From contig JAYGXS010000008.1 in assembly GCA_036362985.1 (NCBI GenBank), positions 12,696,251-12,760,250 of the forward strand: a stretch of DNA of 64,000 nucleotides, read 5' to 3'. Below the pieces are notes generated by a model, which saw only the letters and a list, made by a program, of their open reading frames with translations, was not told the DNA's origin and searched no databases. This DNA comes from Ligula intestinalis (lineage: Eukaryota > Platyhelminthes > Cestoda > Diphyllobothriidea > Diphyllobothriidae). Each line of letters begins with the position of its first letter. The stretch's first letter is position 1. Made by a program: the position numbers and the translations under genes. This document shows, one piece after another, positions 34,801 to 46,915 of this stretch.

Positions 34801-34990
34801 GGAAAGTGTCTGGCAATTATCTATGCCTCTGCCTCTTCGCTGAAATGACACGTGGCAGGTGTATACATGCGCCAGTGCGCAATACAACGGCACATGTAGA
34901 TCCAGTCGCGCAGCACTCAGTGCATTCTTGACTTAATGTAATTTTGGAGCTCAGAACAGCCTCCCATAACTAAAAGTGATCTAGCGGACT
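31871..34990. other. 3.1 kb without recognised genes
   Basis: 31970-32100 resembles 36815-36930 (GTAGTGCCATTTTCGG, TACAGCTCCAGCTTGGA), a dispersed repeat. 33952-33990 resembles the end of SINE-A. Reading frames at 32275-32816 and 33004-33510 on the minus strand (up to 168 codons) have no recognisable domain, and no splice logic links them. Host exons cannot be excluded. Confidence 0.4.
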
Positions 34991-35090
34991 TTAATCTATC
35001 ATGAAGCACTACAAGTCGTGCCTAAAAAAGGTTGCCAACTGACGCGTAACTCGGTCCATCCGAGAGCTCCCCCATATCGGCAGTTCGACC
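34991..35090 (+). repeat. Dispersed repeat E, short fragment
   Basis: AAAAGGTTGCCAACTGACGC and AACTCGGTCC match the first part of repeat E. Confidence 0.45.
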
Positions 35091-35599
35091 GTCGTTTCAG
35101 ATAATTACGACGGTTAGCCTCAGGACAGGCCGGACATGAGAACAGTGCGTTAGTTTATGGCCATAATAGACCTCCGAAGCACCAGGAACAGAAACGAGAC
35201 TGAACCTAATTGCTACCTTATAATATTGTTACTGATGCATTTTTGGATAGGCATGTTGTTGTAAGTAAAACGTTTCGGTTTTTGATAAAGGTGAATATGT
35301 GTATAGCTTTGCCCGACTGAGGACTGAGGGTAAGGGTTGTCGGTTTCATTTAAACATATACCACCAGTCGCTATGCGACTGCCTGTGACGGCTCTAGATT
35401 GAGCTTCAAGGCACAATGGGACACTTATGTTCTGTAACCAGATCGGAACCGACGTAAGCAACGAGCCCGTGGTGTAACCTTGGAGCGTTGTACTCCATGA
35501 TCAAAATTCCGGATTCGGATCTCGACTGGTCCATAATTGGTGACAGCTGATTGTTCAACATTCTACTTCGATTACATCCACCATATGCCCGAGAGCTGA
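35091..35599. other. No recognisable gene
   Basis: Contains an 82-codon minus-strand frame at 35213-35461 without a recognised family. Confidence 0.35.
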
Positions 35600-36430
35600 T
35601 GTGATGACTGTAGTCAGCTGTAGTGAAAGTAGACGAGCAGCCATCTCCCGCTTTTACCGGTTACACGACAAAGTCGAGATGAACGAACAGGAATCAGGCG
35701 TAGGCTGCTTTCTCCAGATGCAGGCCGGAACACCGCTTACTTAGTCTTAAGTGGTAGTAGTCTTTTGCGCTGGTACTATCGCACTATTTACCCTCACTCA
35801 CCTCCAGTAGGTGTCAAGTCAGACTCAAAGAAGCCAAAGCTGCTACTGCTAATACCATTTATACTGCTGTTTACTCGCAATATAGCTGACTGGTAGTAGT
35901 GCTGGTACTATTACTGACGCTACTAATTGGTCAAAAATGACATTGATTAGAGTCTGCGCTGGGCTCGTGTTCCCTCGACCTCAAGTAGGAGTTGGAACCT
36001 AGATTTATGCTACTCCGAGTAAAGTGGATGTTTGAAGCCCGGAGCACATCAATGCTTGCCGTAGTTTTTAACCCCTACCTCTATTTACTAAAACTGTGTC
36101 AGTTTTTCCTGAAACGTAGACTAAGAGAGCTAAGATACTGTTGCTAGGAGTGATATGCCAATGTCAGGAGTGCTACTTCTAGTGATCATGCTTGCTAAGG
36201 TTAATAATTAGTATACTACAACGCGGGCTATACGTGCATGTAGGCAATTCAAACCTAGTATGCAGTTGTAACCTATATCGGGATTGTAGTAAAATGAAGG
36301 GTTAAAGAAACGCGTACGTATTAATAGCGGAAGCTCTACCATGCAGAAAGAGGCATTTGCCATTTTTTCAGACTAAATTTGACCGTCTGCAATACCTAGC
36401 TATAGCTTCAAATTTCCAGAACATCATCTT
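35600..36430 (+). repeat. Dispersed repeat D, copy 2 with empty MITE-1 site
   Basis: Colinear with 13590-14900 minus the MITE. The empty site reads AGTGATCATGCTTGCTAAGG at 36181-36200, where copy 1 has the 519-bp MITE-1 between the corresponding halves. Confidence 0.72.
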
Positions 36431-37379
36431 CTAAATAGCTGCATTACAAGTACCTAGGAAAATACAGTGCAGCAGGAATAGTGCGATATCAGGGATGGTA
36501 TTGCCACGAACAATTTTAGTTGGTATAGTCCAGAAGGAACTGTTACCATACTAGATCTAACGAGCATGTAAATTAACACGTAGAAAGTCGGCTTTAGATA
36601 GGGATGACAGTGGAAACGGTCTGACGAATGTCTGTCAATATCCGGCGACTAGAATTAGTGTCGAGAAAGCCCAATTATCCGAAATGGCATCTAGGGTTTC
36701 GCCTATCCGAGCCAAAGAAGAATAATCGTCTTTAGTCACTGGACACTCGATAGACAACGCACAGCCCCAGGGTACCGTCGTCTTTCTGCATGATTAGCTC
36801 AACTGTTACCAAGATTTTATCTCGCAAGGTGGTGCCATTTACCGTTTTCAAGCTAACTGTAAAATTACTACTGTATCCAGCTATAGTTTGGAATTTACAG
36901 AACATCTTCTGTCTAAATCAGGGCACAACATGTTCCAGAATTGGCTAAGCATGACAGCCTGGTATTTCCTATACTGTAACAATGCCTGAATGATCAGACA
37001 TAAGCGTTATTGATGGGAATATGCACTTACGAGTGATGTAGCCGTTGAAAGTCACTTGATGAAGTTTTCTGTTGGTCGAGCGCACAGATTAATTTGTGGG
37101 CAACCACTAACTCTCGGTTTTCATGCGACATTTCCGCCATCAGTTTCGATTGTGTCCAACTTATGCTTCAAACAGGTTGGTGCAGGGATTTGTGTGTGAG
37201 TTAGGTTTTCAAGTGATAGTTGACCTCCCACAGCATCAACTGCACTCTCTCTCTCTTCCCTCATCTATCACCCGGTTGGCCGCCGTGATACGCCATTCTG
37301 GTCTCCCTGGTCTTTGTCGGTTCCACTTCAACAGATTTAAGGTTACATTTAAAGGGTATGAGTTGAGATCAGAGGTCTA
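36431..37379. other. Dispersed repeat remnants, no gene
   Basis: 36805-36930 resembles 31970-32100. 37270-37330 resembles the SINE-A body (TCTCCCTGGTCTTTGTCGG). Nothing else is recognised. Confidence 0.4.
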
Positions 37380-37860
37380 ACATTGGGGTTCAGGGGTTAG
37401 GTACTTGTTAACGTTTTGTATTTCGTATACCGATTAAGGGGTAAGAATTTGGTTTGGAGGGTTATGGTTGCTAGGGAAGCTCAGGAGTTATTTAGCATTC
37501 TTCACTTCCTTCACTGGCTGGATGCTTAGACTGCAGTTTAGGGGTTCGGGCGAGGTCAGTGGTTATTTTTCGGTGTTGACGGAGGGTTGAGGGAGGAGGC
37601 CTTATTCAGAGTTAAGGTTTAGTCATTATATAGTGGTATGCATTTTCCCGGTTTGTTGATAGATGAGGATTAGCTTTAGATGTTATGGGTTATTGGGTAT
37701 TGTGAAATACCTTCACTGATTGAGGGATTAGGATCAAGATTAGGAGTTATTTAGTATTGTATATATTCCTTGCTTGTTGAGGAATTGGAATCAGAGTTAG
37801 GGGTTAAGGCTTCAGGTTAGCGTTTGGATTACTGTTAGGAGTAGTACTTTATCATTATTA
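37380..37860 (+). repeat. Degenerate minisatellite-like tract (G/T-rich)
   Basis: Irregular units of about 80-100 bp recur: GTTATTTAGCATTCTTCACT, GTTATTGGGTATTGTGAAAT and GTTATTTAGTATTGTATATA, each followed by a CTTCACTGGCTG-like block and G-rich words such as TTAGGGGTT. It is degenerate but clearly periodic. Confidence 0.5.
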
Positions 37861-38904
37861 TAACTGTGCCTTTGAAGTCAGGTTTTTTAACTTAAAACAA
37901 ACTCCTTATTTCGCACACCATTGATCAAGCATAAAACCAAACACCAATTACACCAAAACACCAATTACAGAACACTTGAACTCGCTTCACAGTCATGTAA
38001 AAGCAACTGTCATTACCCACATAACAGACAGTCGACACTCTCAGGTCTGGCTGGACGCAGTCAGCGGTAGCTCTGGCTTCGCTAGTGGCCACCGCTACCC
38101 GAGACAGCAATTCGGATTTATGTACACAATAAACCACTCCTTCTGGTGACTCTTGCCTTTAACATCCATCCAGGAATTTGACCTGATTATTGTAATGATC
38201 CGAGTACACCCACTTATTTGACCGCTACAGTGTCAGGACGCAAAATGTAACAGTCTCGCGATGGGGTGCCGTTGCTTTCTTCGATCCATCTCGCAGCATG
38301 GGCATATGGGCTGTCTCCATTTCTTCGCAGTTTTGTGGTGTGGTAGGGAGCTTGTGAACGCATGGTCTTCGCCCATGGGGGAGCATTTTTTAACTCTACC
38401 CTACCTTATATTATTGTACTAGCCTGTAGATGAATAATCAGAAACGTTCTTTCGCCGAACTTGACATCTTGAATGCTCTTATGGTTATCATCGCTGAAAA
38501 TAAATGACCTCTAATGTGTGTTACTTCCCCACTCAAATCTCCATCTTCACATTTCATCAGATATAAAATCTGCTGTACACTGCACCCTCCTCCGTCTACC
38601 CGATGAAGTTGTGCAATCCTCCTCTGTGAACATCAATGTGGCGAATACTTTCATAGAGTAACTAAAACAATGCACGGCTCAACTGCGTCCAACACTTACC
38701 TGTCTGACACCCAAACGTGTGTTTGTGCATGAACACCTCCAATCCGCTCCCTTCGTTTTCGTCCGGCACGACACAGTTCGTAGATCTATTTGATTCCTAC
38801 ATTATGGCCCATATAAGGTCCTTCAACGAATGGAGTAATATTACGACATTCGCCTATACGCCTATCGCCATAATTCATAATAGTTCATTAGTTGCTTATT
38901 AGAT
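37861..38904. other. Upstream flank of the Ty3 element; LTR not proven
   Basis: A 5' LTR would be expected here. About 38240-38700 has a plausible LTR-like composition, including AATAAA-type words, but I found no matching 3' LTR after 45110, so none is annotated. Confidence 0.35.
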
Positions 38905-40110
38905 TTTGCACTCATGCGGACATTCATACAGCCTCTCCTGACGTTAATACCGTTTCCATTAAGCTTCATCTTTTTGGTCCTAGCAACCCTTGGGCTTGTT
39001 TCATTCAAACTGAAGCCACCCTTTTTGACATACTGCATTACTAGCGAGCGTAGCAAGTATTTTGACGTCGAACCATCGCTACCCTTCGATGTGGCGGTCA
39101 CGGTTCAGGATCTCCTATATCCTACCTCAGTAGAAAAACATTACTCACAACTGAAAGATGCCATTATCCAGCGTACAGCCAAATCGGCTGACAGCATGCT
39201 AGACGAACTCTTCACTTAAGTTAAGCTGGGCAACCAGAAGCCATCAAAATTACTGTATCATCTGTGCCCTTTGCTGGCCGGTCATCAGGTGGACAATCTT
39301 ATTTTTTGCACAATCTACATGGATAAACTTCAATTGCCAATGCAAAAGGTGTTGGCCATGCTTGACGCGAGCAAATTGCCAGAAAAATTGGCCGAGCATG
39401 CAGATCATATTATGGAAGGCTACCTCAGCGACAGCGCTTATCCATTTATCCAACCGACCGCGACCTCTCACAAGAGGCTTGATATTGCGCCAACTGCTGC
39501 ACCCGGTGTCATCCTTAAACCCGGGCAAATTATTTTATATTCGGCATCAACAGCTTGCTGTCGTTCACCACCTCAACCCAGCCCTCTGGCCTCGCACGAA
39601 GACTCACGAAATCAAACAACAACTATATACGGGATAAGTCACTTTATTAAGGGAAAATGTTTTCACCGGTCAGGTCAAAACTCAATGAAACTGTTCGTTT
39701 GTTCTGATCGCGGATTAGCAAGGTGTTTCGTTCTTAAGAGTCTTCTGTAGGGTTGTGGGGAACGAAGTTGCCGCAGTTCACAGTCTCGAGACCGGCTGTC
39801 AGAATCACTTTGCTAATATCATCATATGTATGGCCCGAAGACATAAAAGTTCATCCCGACTGGCAACTACGGCAAATCCACAACATTTGGGAAACAGCTA
39901 CCCGGCTATTGCTGGTCAGCCGCGACCGAGTAACCTCTTTTACCTCGCTGATGATTAAACGGGATTCCGTTTTTTTGATCTAAACTTGTGCCAAGGTTAA
40001 TTTTATCTTGCCTCCTAGACGTTACCAACTACAGCCATGCAGTTTTCACTGCAGACCGTCAACAATATCACAGTCAACACGTGCGGTCTGTTAGGCGCAG
40101 GCCTAAATAC
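38905..40110 (+). pseudogene. Ty3-type retrotransposon: gag and start of protease
   Basis: Gag forms the particle and binds RNA. The capsid part reads TSERSKYFDVEPSLP, VAVTVQDLLYPTSVEKHYSQ, LKDAIIQRT and, after an in-frame TAA near 39217, VKLGNQKPSKLLYHLCPLLA, KVLAMLDASK and LAEHADHIMEGY (to about 39425). Around 39812-39880 a zinc-knuckle-like CxYHHMYGPKT segment remains, broken by stops. Near 39930-40000 is FYLADD, a stop, TGFRFLI, a stop and TCAKV, where DTGA of the protease active site is expected; the aspartate codon is a stop. LQTVNNITVNT follows to about 40090. The match breaks off at about 40110 and resumes at 42455. Confidence 0.82.
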
Positions 40111-40429
40111 CAGTTATTACGCTGTCATGATAACTCATCCAGCGGTGCACTATTGCTTGGTACAAGCTGCGCGAGTGATGATATCGATCAAGACGCCATC
40201 TTTTATTACTGTTCTGCGCTATCACTCTGTCCAGTCCGACGGTCAGTCCGAATATTACCCCTCAACACAATTCGTGTTTTGTTTGCTTTAAGTAGTCTGT
40301 TATAGGTATAGAAAAAAGGACTTCGACTTTTGCGTCCTTCTTGTTGCTTTCTTTCTTGGGGACTCACACAAGGCGTAATTAGACGGCAATCCCTGACTTT
40401 AGACCTCGGACTTCGGCGCCACTTATAAT

Positions 40430-41830
40430 GGAAGACATCTATTATTCTTCCAGTCTTCAAGTCAGGATGTCGTTCGGATGTAAATAATTATCGAGGCGTT
40501 CACAAAACACCGGCTCTTGCAAAACTTCTAGAAAAAAATATTTTTAATAATTTTATTGACTTTTTCATAGAAAATAAATTATTGAGCACCTCATAGCATG
40601 GATTTCTACCTGGAAGATCATGCGAAACCTGCAACTTGGCTTTTCCTTACCTCGTTACTTCGCTTCATAATGAGCAGCAATCAGTCATTGTGAACTTGTC
40701 AAAGCTTTTGACAAGATGCCGCACAGGCATCTTCGAGTGAAGCTAGAAGCCCTAGGGATCCGTCCTCCTCTCCTCGATTTCATTGCTTCCTACCTGTCTA
40801 ACCGCAGCCAGAAGGTCTTAGAAGGCAACTACTACTCGATCCCTCAGTCGATCACGAGTGGCGTTTTTGAAGGCATTGTTAAGGTCCCCTTCTTTTCATT
40901 CTTTACATAAATGAAATTTCAACAGTGCTAAATAACTCGGAAAATTTCATTTATGCTGATGATATTAAGTGCATTTACTCATTTTCTAAGGACACGGCCA
41001 GTAGTTGTGTTGATAAGTCAACGTAGACTTGCGTACCCTCTCACGTTTGAGCACCACATGGCAGATGGAGTTTTCTCCATCCAAAGGTAATTTCATGTGT
41101 TTTGGTCCCGCAAAGCTTTCTGGACCCATTATCTTCCAAAATAGTCCATTGTTAGAACGATCTTAGATAAAGGATTTGGGCTTAACTTACACGAATATGC
41201 TTGCATTATCGCCTCATGCAGATTGAATTTCTGCCAAGGCCGCACAGATATGTGGGTTTACATCACATATTTTTTTCCTTCCAGAAATGAAGTTAAAACT
41301 ATGCTGCATGTTTGTTCTCCCTATCCTAGAATACTGCTGTCCACTTTTTGGTCTTATGAACGCAAATGACCGTGGTAAGATTGAAAAGTTTCAGCGAGTT
41401 TTCACTCGGCAAGTATTTTCTTTTTCTGGGTCTAGTATTTCCTATACAGATAGATTTCAATTAGCATACATTCAATTTATTTGGGTAAGAGGACTCGAAG
41501 CTGGTATATGCTTCCTGTTTTGCGTTAACAATAGTCCTAATCTCCCACAAATTAACTCTTTTCTTCGGAAAACCGACCTTACGCCACTCGTAACTCCTCC
41601 ATGATAATTTCTCCACCCCTTAGCTCCACATCTAACCCTTCTCGCTTTTTTACCTCAAAATATGCTTTTATTCGGAACAATCTTCCACTCGAAATTAGGT
41701 TGTCTTCTACATTATTGGTCTTCAACGGCAAATTATGTAAGCATTGAAATTTGGAGGAAATAAAGTTGTTACTGTCTGTATCCTTTCCAAACACGCAACT
41801 TGTAGATTTCGAAAAGGGTCCCCTTGGCAT
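40430..41830 (+). pseudogene. CR1-like non-LTR retrotransposon inserted in the Ty3 protease
   Basis: Pieces in order: PVFKSGCRSDVNNYRGV (RT entry, about 40460), KTPALAKLLEKNIFNNFIDF, HGFLPGRSCETC (about 40600), DKMPHRHLRVKLEALGIRPP, DFIASYLSNRSQKVLEGNYY and SITSGVFEG, where VPQG-like is expected. FIYADDIKCIYSF follows with intact YADD (about 40950), then LPILEYCCPLFGLMNANDRG and KIEKFQRVFTR of the C-terminal part, and FNGKLCKH and similar wording up to about 41830. Stops and frame changes make it inactive. The endonuclease is not recognised; 40110-40430 could be its remnant. Confidence 0.8.
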
Positions 41831-42454
41831 GTTAAGTTCTTCCCAGGATAGTAAAGTGGTTACTTAATATATTAGCCTTTTCCTCCGCAGAGTCAAGCAT
41901 CACTTCCAAATGCTGCAAAATCTTCTCCGTTTTGCAATCTTAGCGGTGGTCTTCGAGGTCGCGATTGATGGTAATCGCGCAGTCGCCAACTTGTCAGTGA
42001 ACTCTGGAGTCTGGTATGTCGCATCTCGGTGATGTTGCCTTGACTTCTACTGTCTTCTCCTGTTGTCCCGGATGACCCTTTCTTAACTCACCGCTATATT
42101 ATTTTCCCATGACAATAAGCGTCCCAACCCCTCAACAGAGGATCCCATCTAACTGTATCATATCACACCATGCTACCTATTTAGGTAGTTTTTCTCCAAC
42201 ATTTTTTTGGAAATAAGTGGCTCGCTGAACTCATCCACCGATATAGCAGTTTTTTACTTCCCCGAAAATTATTTTAGAAGAGAGCTCGTTATTTATCGGA
42301 TCTAACTTACCATTTTACCACGCGTTACATAATACAAAGTCCTGTTGTCATATAGTTGCTTACGGGCAGCTGTGATTACCAATTTTGAATTTTTTTCTTT
42401 TCACGATAGCACTAAGTTTGTGATGAAAAGGCCCTTTGGGCCTTAAATATACAA
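41831..42454. other. Remainder of the insertion between the Ty3 halves
   Basis: No coding homology seen. It may be the 3' UTR of the CR1-like element or older filler. An AATAAG/AATAAA-type word occurs but no poly-A tail is evident. Confidence 0.4.
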
Positions 42455-45110
42455 TGTATCTATTATTAATTGAATGAGTCTTTATCCAGGCTGATGTCCA
42501 TTTGCCTATTACTGGGTCCAACTTCTTGTTGCATTTGGCCTTGCTGTTGATCGCAGGCATCTCAAACTGATTGATTCCAGTACCAAGCTTTGCTCTGTCA
42601 ATACTGTATTATTTAAAACTACAGTTGGCCCATACTTGGTTATCCCAACCTCGCCATTTTCTGACATTTTGATTGACTACCCGTCCCTCGCTAAGCCATG
42701 TCAGTTCACTGAACAGGTTCAGCGTGCCGTCCGATATCATATTGTCACAACTGGATGACCTCTCCAAGCCCGTCCGCGCTGACTTCACCCTGAGAAGCTT
42801 CGGATCGCAAATAACGAATTTGAGCATATGCTGGATCTTGGAATAATTCGTCCTTAATCTAGTCCATGAGCCTCTCCAGTGAACAAAGTTCCCAAGAAAG
42901 CATCTGATGTCTGGAGACCATGCGGTGATTACTGCGCTCTGTGCAAATCCATGGTCCGCGACAGGCGCCCGATACCCGATATTCACGACTTTTCACATAT
43001 GCGATCAGGAAGGACCATTGTCTCCGAAATAGGTTTCGTCAAAACTTATCGCCAAATACCGGTTGCCGACAAGGACGTTCCCAAGGCTGCTTCCCAGACA
43101 CCTATTGACCTTTTCGTGTTTATTCGCATGTCTTTTGGCTTACGTAACGCAGTCAAATCATTTCAGCCTTTCGTTGACGAGACCTTATGGGGCCTACTCT
43201 TCATGTTCGTGCATATTGGTGACATCCTTGCCTCGAGCTCTTCATCAGGACAATGTGAACACTAATGCCGAATTTTCGACCGTCTTCGGCAAAATGGTAT
43301 GCATCTGAACGTCGACATGTTTCTCTTTGGCGTCACTTCTCTTGATTTTCTTGGTCACAGCCTTGACCAGTACGGGATCACTCCACTCGCAGAGAAGTTG
43401 CTTACCGCTCTGTCTTTCCCGGTTCCTCAAACACTTGCACAGCTCCGGCGCTTCATCGGTCTCATTAACCGCTATCGAAGTTTTATTCGCAGCTGTGTAA
43501 CCATCCTGACTCGTTCCAACTATCGGCCACCAGTTTTGTAGCCTTTGAGGCAGTCTAGAAGGCCGTCGGGTGCCCATTTGCTTCACTTTCTGAGCTCTGA
43601 GGCCAGCGAACAGTTAATCCTCACCACTGACGCATCTAACATGGCTTTAGGCGCAGTCCTGCATCAACTGGTGACCAATCAGTTGCAGTAACTAGCTTTC
43701 TTTTTACAGACACGAAATCAATACAGTACCTTCTGTCGCGAACTCCACATCAGTTGGCTGGCTGTTCAAAACTTTCATCACATTTTGGAGTGCAGAGACT
43801 TTCAGCTCCACGCGGGCCACAAACATTTTAATTACGCCCTCATAGCCAAGCTAGAAAGATATTCCCCAGAAAAATGCATCTCGCAATTCACTTGCGACAT
43901 TTGCTACGTTTTCGGCAGCAACAACGTTGTTGTTACCGACGCCCTATCAACACTCTTACAGTCGAGTTTGGCCTGGAGAAGCTTGCAGACCTGCCACAAG
44001 TCCATCATCGTGATTCGTACGTCTTCTTTGTCACAGATTTCCGATGCACCACTTCCAGCATCCCTAGGAACGATCTTGTGCGACTGGTCCCCAGAAACTC
44101 CTCGGCATACTGTTCCGCTGTCTTACCATAAGGTCGTGTTTGATCACTTCCATTCTTACTTGCATCTTGGTGTTCTCGTTGGTCGCAAACTTATCGGTGT
44201 GTGTTAAGCCTGGCCGAAGATAAAAGCTGATATTGCGCTTCTATCTAGGAAGCACTTGGCCTGCTAAAAGAACAAGGTCCACCGACATACGTTTTCTCCA
44301 CTCAGAACATTTTCGGTTCCCCTGGACTTAGTCAGACCATTACTCCCATCCCACGGCTTCACCCACCTACTGATTGCCGTTGACCGCTTCACAAAATGTC
44401 CAATCGCAGTCCTTATTTCGGATACCTCGACAGAAAATATCAACATGGTTTTTTTTAGTCACTGGATATCCAATTTCGGTGTTCCAGCTACTATACCGAC
44501 TGACCGTGGAAGCTAATTTTAATCCAAACTTACAGTGAGTTTACCAAACTGCTCGGTTCGGCGCACATTACAACCACTGAATACCGCCCCACTTCCAACA
44601 GTCTCGTGGAGCGTTTGCGTTGTCATTTCAAGTCCGCACTGATGTCTTATCCCAACCACGCGTCTTGGAGTGACAAATTGCCACCTACAATCGTAGGTTT
44701 TCGCTCAACTACCAGGAAGGGCATAAATGCACCGCCACCAAGCTTGTTTACGGTATGCCCCTTCACGTGTCCAGTGAATTCGTGTAGTCCACATCTGTCC
44801 ACACCAAAAACTCGGCTACCTTTATGCAACAGCTGAAGCATCGTATGGCCCAATTTTGCCCAGCGCCCACCCTTTGGACACCTAGACATATGCTTGTACT
44901 CGGCGACCTCAACTCTGGCCCTTTTGTTTTCGGCCGGCATTATGCAGTTTGTAAGCCTTTTTGCTCCGTGTATGATGAACCCTACAAGGTTTTGCAACAG
45001 ATGGTCAAGTATTAAGTCATTCAGAAGGCTGAAAAGATCGACACGGTTTCCATTGACAGACTGAAGCCAGCCTTTTTGTATGCAATCCCAAAAGTCGAAC
45101 CATGCATCCC
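42455..45110 (+). pseudogene. Ty3-type retrotransposon: end of protease, RT, RNase H and integrase
   Basis: The protease C-terminus (VFIQADVHLPITGSNFLLHL, about 42480) leads through LIDSSTKLCSVN to the RT entry AVRYHIVTTG, a stop, PLQARPR (about 42730). RT blocks follow: FEHMLDLGIIRP, a stop, SSPW, VPKKASDVWRPCGDYCALCK, RMSFGLRNAVKSFQPFVDE and FVHIGDILASS, where the first Asp of the catalytic pair is Gly. VTSLDFLGHSLDQYGITPLA and LRRFIGLINRYRSFI then precede RNase H (LTTDASNMALGAVLHQ, about 43625). Integrase shows VFDHFHSYLHLGVLVGRKLI, then DLVRPLLPSHGFTHLLIAVD, FTKCPIAVLIS and a degenerate second-Asp box PTDRGS (about 44500). LVERLRCHFKSALMSYPNHA, SWSDKLP and a C-terminus near 45065 complete it. 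Order and spacing match one element with 38905-40110. Confidence 0.87.
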
Positions 45111-45374
45111 CTCAGCACACTTCACACCCGCTCCATCCATCCCAGTCGGTCCCACGCACCTATCGTCCTCACTTACTTAACCTATCCTTGAACTCATCAT
45201 CGGAGAGAACCGCAGATAAGGATGATAGAGGCATAGGATGTTTGGTGTTTATGGTCCGTAGAGGCTGCGCGACCTCATGTGTGCTATACTTAAGCCCTAG
45301 CGGCAACAGCTGTTGGTCATATGATAATGCCCTGAAAATACGCAACCGAGTCGGTAACTGCCATGATTTCATCA

Positions 45375-45560
45375 TCCATAAGAGTATTTCGGCTCAGACA
45401 AGGCACCGTGATATAGCTATTTCGGGCTATTGGCCCTCATCAGCCACGGGTAGCCAACTCTAGTGTAGCAGCTGAAATTGCCGCCGCACCCGAGTTCTGA
45501 ACTCGCGCCTCGCCGATCAGGGGCAGACGTCCTAACCATTGAGCAATCGAGGTCGATGTC
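45375..45560 (-). repeat. SINE (tRNA-derived, SINE-A-like variant), reverse
   Basis: Read in reverse it starts ATTGCTCAATGGTTAGGACG (box-A-like), then GCGCGAGTTCAGAACTCGGG (box-B-like), and ends in a tail with GTGGCTGATGAGGGCCAATA and TGCCTTGTCTGAGCC. That tail is reused at the centre of the hairpin at 45588-46009. Confidence 0.7.
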
Positions 45561-45587
45561 TAGCCGGTTGTAGATCGGGAGTATATA

Positions 45588-46009
45588 TTATTTGTTTGTG
45601 CACCGATCTATTCCTCAGGATGCGCCCATCCTGGGAAAATGCTTTTGCGAGTCGGATCAACCAACTGTGTTCCGCTAAGCTGCTGATAATTGATATGTTA
45701 CTACCCAACTGTCAGTAACACTCCTTTTTATGTTTTTGTCATAAGAGTATTCCGGCTCAGACAAGGCACTGTGATATAGCTATTTCGTGGCTGATGAGGG
45801 CCAATAGACCGAAATAGCTATATAACGGTGCCTTGTCTGAGCCGGAATACTTTTATGACAAAAACATAAAAAGGACTGTTACTGACAGTTGGCTAGTAAC
45901 ATATCAATTATCAGTAGCTTTGCGGAGCACAGTTGGTTGATCCGTCTCGCAAAATCATTATCGCAGGATGGGCGCATCCTGAGGAATAGATCGGTGCAAA
46001 CACAGATAA
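45588..46009. mobile_element. 420-bp near-perfect hairpin (foldback) element
   Basis: The left arm (about 45588-45787) and the right arm (about 45810-46009) are reverse complements at over 90% for about 200 bp. Matching blocks are CACCGATCTATTCCTCAGGA, TGCGCCCATCCTG, AACATAAAAAGGA and GCCTTGTCTGAGCCGGAATA. The loop is only about 22 bp (GGCTGATGAGGGCCAATAGA). The inner 70 bp derive from the SINE tail of 45375-45455. No coding capacity. The high arm identity suggests a recent origin or gene conversion between arms. Confidence 0.85.
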
Positions 46010-46159
46010 TTCATCCTCCATGTTGGACGTTTGCGTGATAATAATCCGCAATTTGGCCAACTGTCATTGGAAGTGTGTCCGTGTGTCTGATTCTCTGTTC
46101 AAGCAAGTTCTGAGCACAGAATGGGTAAACCTAAGGGCTAGTATCTTTGTTTCTCACGG

Positions 46160-46915
46160 CCAATGGCTGCACAGTCGTTGGCGTCTTAAATCATATCCCT
46201 GTTTCCGCGACGATCCTCCTTTGTCTAAAAACTGCGCCATATCCGGTTATTTACTTCAAATTTTCCCGAACGGATATTTCGTCGTCATGCCCACTTTCAT
46301 TTGTGTTTGTCTCCGAGGATGGGTTTAAGTAAGAATCTGAATTGTCAGGCCAATAAAGTTTTTTTTGCAAACGATCGCATCTTCACCTTCTGAACTGTAT
46401 CCTGAAACTTTCTTATTCAGATCTGTCAAAAACATGGGTTGTCCACGTTGAAAATAACCTCCAAAGGATTCAAGAATCCAATAATTCGTTTAAGTTCAGA
46501 GCAGCTTGTCTTAAAATATCCGAGTTACAAACCCAAATTTCCACCCTTTCAGCTTAAATTAAATGCACAGAGATGTTTTACAAGCGACCCGAACTGCGGC
46601 AAATTTATATCATTCCTACCACTTTCAACCTCTCATATCAGTGACTGCACTGCCCTTCATAGCCGAAGCTGGAGACAGTACAAGTTTCCTCTGCCAGAGC
46701 TGTCAATAAACTCTTTGCTCTGGCAGACATTATTCTATGGATACACTGAATAAAGCTCTTACAGGTGCACCCTTACGAATATATCCGTCAAAATGGCCAA
46801 AAATTTACAAATTCCCAGACTTTTGGTTCCCTTTGAACAATTCAGACCACACAATAGCGCTGTGGAATGCAATAACTCTTCCGTTTTTAATATGCTTATT
46901 TGAGTTTCACGCCCA
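46160..46915 (+). repeat. Dispersed repeat R, copy 1
   Basis: Colinear with 58500-59215 over about 700 bp: GATCGCATCTTC, CGAGT-ACAAACCCAAAT, CCACCCTTT, AGCAACCCGAACTG-like, ATATCATTCCTAC and AAAATGGCCAA. A short frame (46147-46332) has a counterpart ending at the same place in the other copy (58459-58668). Function unknown. Confidence 0.65.

Noticed and set aside
38240..38700. Possible 5' LTR of the Ty3 element
   Set aside because: No matching 3' copy found after 45110, so an LTR cannot be demonstrated.
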